From Oreocharis arfaki (taxonomy: Eukaryota > Chordata > Aves > Passeriformes > Paramythiidae): 64,000 nucleotides of DNA. The stretch is from assembly GCA_013398015.1 (NCBI GenBank), contig VZRR01007849.1, positions 372,001-436,000 of the forward strand, given 5' to 3'. The stretch's first letter is position 1; each line of letters begins with the position of its first letter. The position numbers and the translations under genes were made by a program. Below are positions 50,901 through 59,900 of the stretch, piece by piece. The notes below the pieces were generated by a model. The model had not been told where the DNA came from and made no database searches. It was given only the letters and a program-made list of their open reading frames with translations.

Positions 50901-53900
50901 AAGTTGTGTCAGGGGAGGTTTAGGGTGGATATTAGAAAAAGGTTCTTCACCCAGAGGATGGCTGGACACTGAAACAGACTCCCCAGAGAAGTGGTCACAG
51001 CACCAAGCCTGACAGAGTTCAAAAAGCATTTGGACAATGGTCTTGAATGCATGGTGTGACTCTTGGGGATGGTGCAGGGCTGGGAGTTGGACTCTGTCCT
51101 TGGATCCTAGTGGGTCCCTGCCAAGTCAGCTTATTCTGTGAAATCTATTTTCACAGACAGATTCCAGCTGCCCAAAGATACATAGCAAGTCAGTGGGAAG
51201 GCTGGAAGCAGAACTCAACTACTTGTCTGCTGGAGCAGAGCCCTGGGCTTTAACTTCTAGACAGGACTTCCTCCCTTCAGGCCCCTTCTGCTATGCTGTA
51301 CTGACTGGCTCCTGCTCCTTGCAGGCAGGGACTGCAGATAAAGCCCGAGTTTCTCATTCACTGTTTTCCTTTCTTTTTGCTTCAGCTGTTTTTTATCTTC
51401 TTCACAAACAAATGCCGGAAAGCAAATTGTGACAGCCCACAGGGATGTCTTTAGGCAGAGTTTAACTTAACGCCCAACAGGACTGGTTGGAGTGTGATTT
51501 GAGTCATTACATTAGCTTAGACAAAAGGCAGGGAACAATGCTGGTTTTGGAATACTTTCAAAACTTACTCTGTTGAGAAAGTTTGCGGCAGTGTAGCCAG
51601 CAGAACTGTGCATGGTTACAGTACATATTAAGTTCCTAGTTCAGAGTAATACCCCAAGACAGGTTTTGAAAAATCAGCTACTGCTTTGTAACTTTTCTTG
51701 TCCTATGAAGAGAGACAGCAACATGCACAGATGCTTCTGAGCTTTCACCGGATCTCGCACTTGTCGAAAGTTCAAGAAATCTCTCTACTCTGGCTCGTAC
51801 AGCTTGATTCAAGTCATCAAAGATGACTGCAAACTCAGTGAACTCAAAGATGACAGCAAGCTCGATGGACTCAAAGGTGACTGCAAACTGCAAACTTACT
51901 CCCAACTAGAGAAAGGGAACAGAACTCCAGTGTGTAGCAAAATTAAAAAAAAAAAAAAAAGCTTTTACTGAAGCCTGAAACTAAATTTCTGGGGTTCTGC
52001 AGATTTAAATTATATAATAAATGCTAACATATTTCTTGAGCTTACCCTGACAAGTTTTTTTCACGTCATCATACTTGTAGCCTGCATTGCAAAGACATTC
52101 ATATGAGCTCATTAAATTTTTACAACGAGCTTCTCCACAGATGTTGTCTGATGCTGTGCATTCATCTATGTCTGCAAAACAAGCAAATAAACAACACTAC
52201 TTCAGAGGAGTATAATCACTTCACTGTTCACACACTGGAGTGAGCTTAGGGCAAGGAGATCCCTATGTAATTTTGGAAACTGAAAAACCCAGTATCTTTA
52301 AGAATCTGCTTTTAGAGTTAGCTAGCTATAAGAAGTGACTTCAGGCTTCAAAAATAAATTGTTTTTTTTTAGCTTAAGACATTAACCACTATTAGAGAAA
52401 ACAATGTAGAGTGAACCAGGAGAAAAACTGTAAAACAAAACAATTGCCACAAAACCAAAAAGCCCCACTCTCCCCCAGAAATTTAGGAGCAGCAGCATGA
52501 ATTTTACCAAAACACTGAAGGAACACTCAGCCTGTGGGACTTCATAGATTTCTGTTCTGTGTCCTCAGACAGGCAAACAGTAACTTTTCATACATTTACA
52601 AAGCTAAGATCTAAATCAGTTGGTCTGTAGTGACAAAGGAGAATTGAAGCAGCCCAATCTATCACAGAGAACAAGCCATGCCAGAGAGATGTAGAGTTTC
52701 ACTATGAAGGCAGGCAATGTACTAGAACTGGAAGTCCATAAAAAAACCTGTGTGTTTTCTTCACATGTTAACTAATACCCTGCAGAATCCTGGTGTTGAC
52801 AAAACATTTGCAGTATACCGTGAGTTTAATATTTACTTTTGCTTTCTAGTATGTGTTAAACCTACAATTACACATTACTCTTGTTGATTTTCCCACGTAA
52901 GAGTGAACTGGCTGAGTACTCTATGTAGCTTAGTCTGCAAATCAAGACAAGAGGGAACTTTTGTGTGTATGCCCATGATGACAGGAATAAACATGAAAAA
53001 AAGTCAAAATGCAGTGATAAATCTGAGCTATCAATAACCACACTTGACAGTAATCTCAGCAGCTGGAAGGTCACACGTTGAAGCTACAGAATGCTTACGT
53101 AGTAGTGCTCACAGTGCTCTAGGAGACAGCACTAGGGTATGAAACAAATGTACACACACAGGAAAACAAACACATTTGTGAGCCCCACACCATTCACCTG
53201 TCCATGATGACTGGCACCAGAGGACAATTCAAAAGTGAAGTTGGCTCTTCTAAGCTGCCGCTCCCAGTGGGAAGGGATACTATGTAACCTACACAGTCAT
53301 CACTTTTTAGAGTGGAAGTCACATAGAAATAAAACCTTACTCCTTTTCTTTTTGCTGGTAGAATTAGTAAATTGTTCAGATCAGGTATGCAAATTTTTTA
53401 GAAATATGTCATCACATCCACCTCTAAGAGGTATAAACCTGTTTTTTCATGAGATGCACATAATTTTAACAGCCACCTGTTACTGAGTTATTGAGTCTCT
53501 GTCTCAGCACGCCGGTTCTTAACACTTTTAAAATCTCAGTTGCTAAAGCTTTGGTTACGTAAATTCATTCTGCAGTTTCAATCAGAAACTTCAGGTCCTC
53601 ACTTTCTGTTCTCGGTATGTAAAACAGCTGCCAACCTTTGCTAGGGCCTTTCTACACCTATTAATATTCAGTTGCAGTGAATTTAGCTGTCTGTATCTAT
53701 CTGAATTCGTTAGCTGCTGCACATATCCAAATTTAAAAAAATAAAATAAGAAACAGACAAAAGAAAAACAAATGGCTCACATACTACAACACTGCGAGGC
53801 TGGAAAGAATCATAACAACACATCTGGCCAGCACTTCCTCCTCTCAATGTCAGGATATGAGGACCGATCAACTAACCAATTTAGCACAATCCAAGCCACA

Positions 53901-56900
53901 AATCCTCCATGAATCACGCTTGTGTTATGCTTTTGAGAGCATCATGGTCCAACTGCTGACAAGCCCAGGCATGTAGGCTGGCTGGAGCACCCTGCACAAC
54001 CCCAGTGGAGTAAAGCTAAGAGGAGCTACCAGCAAGTTTCTGCTGGGCTAGGGAGCAGATCAGGACTGCTGAGGGCAACCCAGCTCTCCGAAATACAGAC
54101 ACAAGTCACTAAGCATCCCCCCAAGGCAAACTGAGAGTCCCAGCAAAGCTTACCTTCACATGTTTTGCTGTCTTTAAGAGCGTAACCACTGTTGCATGAG
54201 CATCGGTAGCTGCCTAGCTTGTTGAGGCAGAGCTGGTTACAGCCGCCATTCTGCGTTCTGCATTCATCAATATCTACATCAAAAGAAAGTGTTACAGTCA
54301 GCTTTTCACATCTGTAAATAATCTACAGGGTGAGAGTGAGATAGGCGTTGGGAAGGAGAAAGACCAAACAAGAAACAGTATTACAGATGCAGAAAATGGT
54401 TACAAAAAGCACAAAGATTTCATTCAAACACTTCATGCACATAAGCTCAAGTCTGTTTAGCTTAAGAATAAAAAAAAGAGGGAGAGAGAAGGAACTGCAG
54501 CTGAGTATTACCTCCTTCATAGCTCTGAGAATACAACAGAGTATCTTTAGTCACTGTGGAGGCAAAGAAGCTTGTTTGCCAAAGCAAGCTAGATATGTAT
54601 TTTATATCATAACTAAGTATTAAAATTATGTCATGGCCAGTAAGTTCAGGACAAAAGCTTTAAATAAAACAGGAACACTGTATTGTTACTATTACAGAAC
54701 TCATGAGAACACAGAAAGTTCCAAGTTCACACATGCTGAACACTGTGAGCTTAACCGTGCCCCACGCAAGTTGGCAGCAAAAGCCTGTAAAATCCAGCAG
54801 AGCCTGGGTTTCACCCTCAATCTACCCTACCTGCTCATTGTGTCCTGCTTGTCTATGGGACTCCAGAGTTAGCTGATGGGCAGAACAGCATCTCATGACG
54901 TTTTATAAGAAAATAAGGAAATATGCTTCAGACTGATCAGTGTCTGAGCTCCCAAAGTCAGCTGGAAACTGACTGGTCTGCTTTCTGAATTGATTAAGTA
55001 AGATGCTTGAGTGATCCTCTAATATCATCACAATATTTACATGAGAATGAAAGGTTTGGATCTTCCACTGTCTTGGTTGCCACAATTCTGGACTGGCTGA
55101 ATACGATTTCTAGCTGTTACTTACTACTGGCAAGCAAAAAAGGAGTGGCTCTGGCAGGAAGCCTTGCAGGCAGAAGAAAATACAAAAAGAAACCAGAAAA
55201 CAAGATAACTTGCAGAGAAAGTTCTGTGAGCAGCTGGAACTTCCTGCACAAATATTTTTTTTCTGAAATTATCTTTTGAGGTGATGGAAACACACCAATG
55301 GAATACGTGGAATTAAGTGAACACGGAACAAGGTCCTACTAGCAAGGAGGCTTTAACAGACTAATTTTATCAGTTTGTGTGTCATCAGACTCAGACCTCA
55401 ACTTGCTGGATGAAAGTCATTGTTTCCACTGCAGGGATGCAAGATAGGAAGGCCAGCTTCTCTGGCTCCGCGGTCTGTGATCTGTTACACCAGGGTTCAC
55501 AGCAACAGCTGATGCAGTTCTGCTTGAAAAGCCACTACAACTCTATTTCTCCTACTGCTTCAAGAGGGGTGGAGCAGAAAGCTGGAGCGTAACTTCTTGG
55601 ATTACCTTGCTAAGACCAAGCTGAGCTCCACTGAAGTCATATAAAAATGTTGATGTGAATAAACTACCTGTTTGACAGAAGCATAAAAGCATGAACGGTG
55701 TGTAACCCAGGTTCAGTTCTGTGACTTTTGAATTGTGCAGCACAGTATCAGTGACCATTTGAGAATACAGCAGAACCCAAAATATCTTTGTTACAAGAAT
55801 AAGAGATAATGAAACCCAATTACCTTTTTCACATTTCTTTCCCTGCCAGCCATGCTTGCATTCACAATAGAAGTCCCCCTTGAGATCCTCGCATTTGACG
55901 GTCCCTTCTTTGTGACAAGGATCAGGAGAACACTGGTTTGGCAAATCTGATTTAAACAAGGAATAAAAAAACCAAAACAAAACAGAACAATACATTGAAG
56001 TCACTGAGAATCAGGTGTTTCACTCTTGTTAGAAGTTGGGAAGCTTAAACAGTATTGCGGAACTACTCAGAAATACTTGCACCTGACAAAACTGGAAGCT
56101 AATTCCTAGTGCTCACATGCCAAATAAGGTGTGCCAGGGATTTTGCAGAGCACATGCCATGGAATTAATCTCATTGGAAAAGGGAGTGACCTACCACCCC
56201 CATATCTGAAGGGCACATCCTGAAACAACTCAAAGTAGCTCATTTTTCTACCCTCGTTAATTTTTGAGAAAACAAAAAGCAGTATCAACTAAAGTACTCA
56301 AGAAAGGATGGATACTCTTTCCAATCAGTTCTGGTAGTTCAACTGAGGATCTTACCAGGGCTGATAGATTTCTGGCTAGCAAAAGTTTATAAATGAAATT
56401 TTTGTTAGACCTTTTCTATTACATAGAATGAAAATAAAAAGGAATACCCATACATCAACAGCCAAGGAACAGCAAACCATGAATCCAGTTTACAGAGAAC
56501 ACAATGTTCCTATGGGGATTTTTAAGCTGAGTTCCAGTATTTGGCAATGAGTTTTCTCTTTAGAAAGAAGCAAGGGAGTAGTCGCCACACTTTTGGAAGG
56601 ACTGAAGGAATAAATCTCAGAGTATCATGTAAATACTGACCAGTTGTGGTCACCTGCCCAAATTCACCTACCCACTTACCTGCAAAACACCCAGGGACAG
56701 TGCTTCGCAGAGGTAACTAAAGGAAGGATGCAAGAATACCCTTGTTTCCACAAAAAAATGAGTTGGTAGCTATCATGTAGTAGTAACCTGTTAACGCCAG
56801 TGTTCTAGATCACTGGTCTTCAAAACCACGAATGTGTTAACTGTTTGCACAACTTTAACCAGAAGGAACAGTGCAGAAGCTCATTCTGCAGATTGCAATG

Positions 56901-59900
56901 CTCACCTAGCTTAAAGGCCTTTCTTTCTACATATCTCCTCCCTCCACTGGAAAGTGCCCAGTGTGTACACATTAAGTGAGCAACAGCAGAAAAGACCTGC
57001 ACTGCTTTCCATGCCCTGGTTCTGCTGAGTCCAGTACAGACTCTTTATATTCCGAAACACGACTTCATAGCATAGCAGGGAGGCTTTTAGGAGAGGAACT
57101 GTTCATTGATTAGCAGCCCCATCAGACTTCTCAAACTGAGAGAAGTTAAGACTCCTACTTTTGTCAGGATTATACTCCTACATATCTCTTCTTAGCTTCC
57201 TCTGTGTGATCCTGAAAGTCACTGTCATGACGGGCTGCTTTAAAAGAACTTCAACATTTCAGTGAGTGCAGGCAGTAGCAGCTCCATTTGATGTCTCATA
57301 AAGCACTGAACAGCACTTCTGTTTGCACTGACTGCCTCAGATCTAAATCTCAGGTGATTGAGGTTGGCAGGTGTCTCTGGAGATCACTTGTGCGACCTCC
57401 CTGCTCAAGCAGGGCAACCTACAGCCAGTTGCTCAGCACCATGGCCAGAAGGCTTCCTATTGTCCCAAGGATGGTGACTCCATAAGCTCCCTGGGCAACC
57501 TGTGCCAGTTGTGGTTCACTCTCACAGTGAAAAAGCATTTCCAGATGTTCAGATGAAATCTTCCAGATGCGCAGAGCTGGGGAAAAGCTACAGCCAAAGA
57601 GACCAGGCCACACAAACAAAACACAGCTACATGGGCTGTCTTAACACTCATCTGCCAGAATACCTCTCAGTAAATCACTGCCCAGCTGACACACTGCTGG
57701 AGGTGGAGGAGTTGGGGAAGGAGGGGGCCAGGTTAAGGTGGCGATGAGCCACAACAGAACAAGTCTGACCATGATGTTTCTTTTCCTAGACAGATCAGAA
57801 TGTGTACATTAAACAGAATGGTTTAGGTATAGTAAGCCAAGTATATTTTTTTTTTAGGAGCACAAACTAAGCCTACTAAACAAGGCAGTGTTTTCAGTCC
57901 TTTGATAAGCAAAACAAGTGACCAGGGTTATGCACAACTTATCTGGTGTATCCACAAGTTTCTGATTCTTCCTCTCAGACTGGATTCTGACATGCCTTGC
58001 AGAGCCAGATGGTAACAACCCATGGTATAATCCACGGATAACAACCACAGAGATTTATGTCACATCAGCACTGTGCTGATTATTTGCTCCCTCTTATGAT
58101 GAGAGTTTGAGAACATAAGACACACTCTTATACTCTTCTGGTGGCTTCACAGCTGTGTAATTCTTCTGGCTTCATAGAAGGTGCTCCTGATTGAAACCAT
58201 TGCAAAAGAAAAAAATGGGGCTCCTGTTTCCATTAATTTACAAGACAGGTTTTAGTAAAGCTGTTAAAAGTAGTGATGAGCATGACCTTTTCATGTGCTT
58301 TGAGCTGTGTGTGATAGCACCTATGAAGCTCGTAAGTGCAGACAGAGAATAGAACTACCAATTCCATCTTTGAAATCTGTATAGAAACAAGACTTTGCTC
58401 GTGCCCACAGTAATTTAATAGTAAAAAGCAGGCACATGTGACCTAACAAAAATCTCACGGTGTTTTTTAAGGCCATATGAAGCTTCATTTCTCAAAAGTC
58501 CTGTAGAGATTTCCAAAGCATTGCAGAGCCAAATACTTAATTCCTAGATGACCTGCAGGATCTCTTTGAGAAAAAGATCCAGATATGCAGAGAAAGTATA
58601 GGCATCCGTGAGTAAAGTCAGCATCTATCTGCAAAGCAATTATAAATACTCATTGCAGTCTCAGTGGAGATAGTACAATAAACAGAGTCTGTAGAGGGAT
58701 TCAGGTCTCCCCAGAGCAGACACAGTTTGGTTGGGGGAATCCCTCTAGAATCAGAGGAAATTAACTCTCTTCTAACTCTGATGGGAATACCGCTCATGTA
58801 AGCACTCACACTGGAAATACCTATCTATACACTGTACCTAATCCTCTGAATCTGGAGCTGAATCCTAGCTGTAAACCTGATCTCAAGAGTTTATGAAATT
58901 AGGAATCCTCACGTATTCTGTCTAAGCTGTCTAATCACTGCCATACTTAAAATTTCTACCTTGTTTCCAGCATAAAGTAGTGCAGCTAATCATCCTCCAG
59001 CCCCTAGGCTGTTCAACGTCTTTGTATACCGGGTTAAAAGAACCTTCCACTACCTTGTTTTGAGAGGAGAAAGGCTGTTAAGAAACAAAATTTAGAAGTG
59101 TCTTGCAGGCACAAACCCATAGAGCTACATAGTCTTTTGGCAGCATCTGTGAAAAATTAAGAGGCACACTGGAATTGGCCAAGCACGAAGCCTGTCATTC
59201 TTCCAAGCGCGTTTCAGGCTCCTTCTCTATTCCTTCTCCTGTGAATTGATGATGGCTAGCCAAAACTCAGCCATTTAAAAGCCTTTTAATATTTTAATGG
59301 GTGAAAATATTATCATTTTCTTTCCAAACCACTGCATATGCAATGGGCAGAAATCCCTAAAAACAATTATTCAGCTTTTATTTTTTCAGATTTTTTCATC
59401 ACTCCCCTTTAGCCTCTCATTTCTGAGACACTGATCAGCTGTTTGGAACAAGTGTTCCCAGTCAATATCACCATTTTCAGCAGAAACTCCTGCTTCTTTG
59501 CTGTGCCACAGGCACAAGCAAATGTAAGCATTCAGCCTCGCATCCTACTTCAAACTAGCTGGCATACTGCAGCCAGCACAGGTACCACAGGTCCGAGAAT
59601 TCTCACTTAGAAGGACTCAGCATCCATAAGTGATACTGCTGCAATATGTAAGGGAAATTCTTCACATACCACTTATTAACCTTAGAATTCACTCTTAAAA
59701 AAGGCTGGTTTAATGCTGTTTGTAAATGTGAAAGGTTGACTAAATACTGATCCTGCTTTGGTAGCTCTTGTATGAACACATGACTAATTAAACTTGATCA
59801 CAATAAAAGACTGAAACCCAGGGGTAAAAAGAAAATAAATATACATACATCTGATTATCTCCACATTTGAACTGCTCACAGGACATATTTAGTATACATT

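Larger units (their letters stand above)
50342..52045 (-). other. GAS6 intron between EGF3 and EGF4
   Basis: An intron of 1.7 kb holding the gapped CR1 (50520-51141), the 27 bp tandem repeat (51817-51897) and a poly-A tract (51945-51960). Confidence 0.85.
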
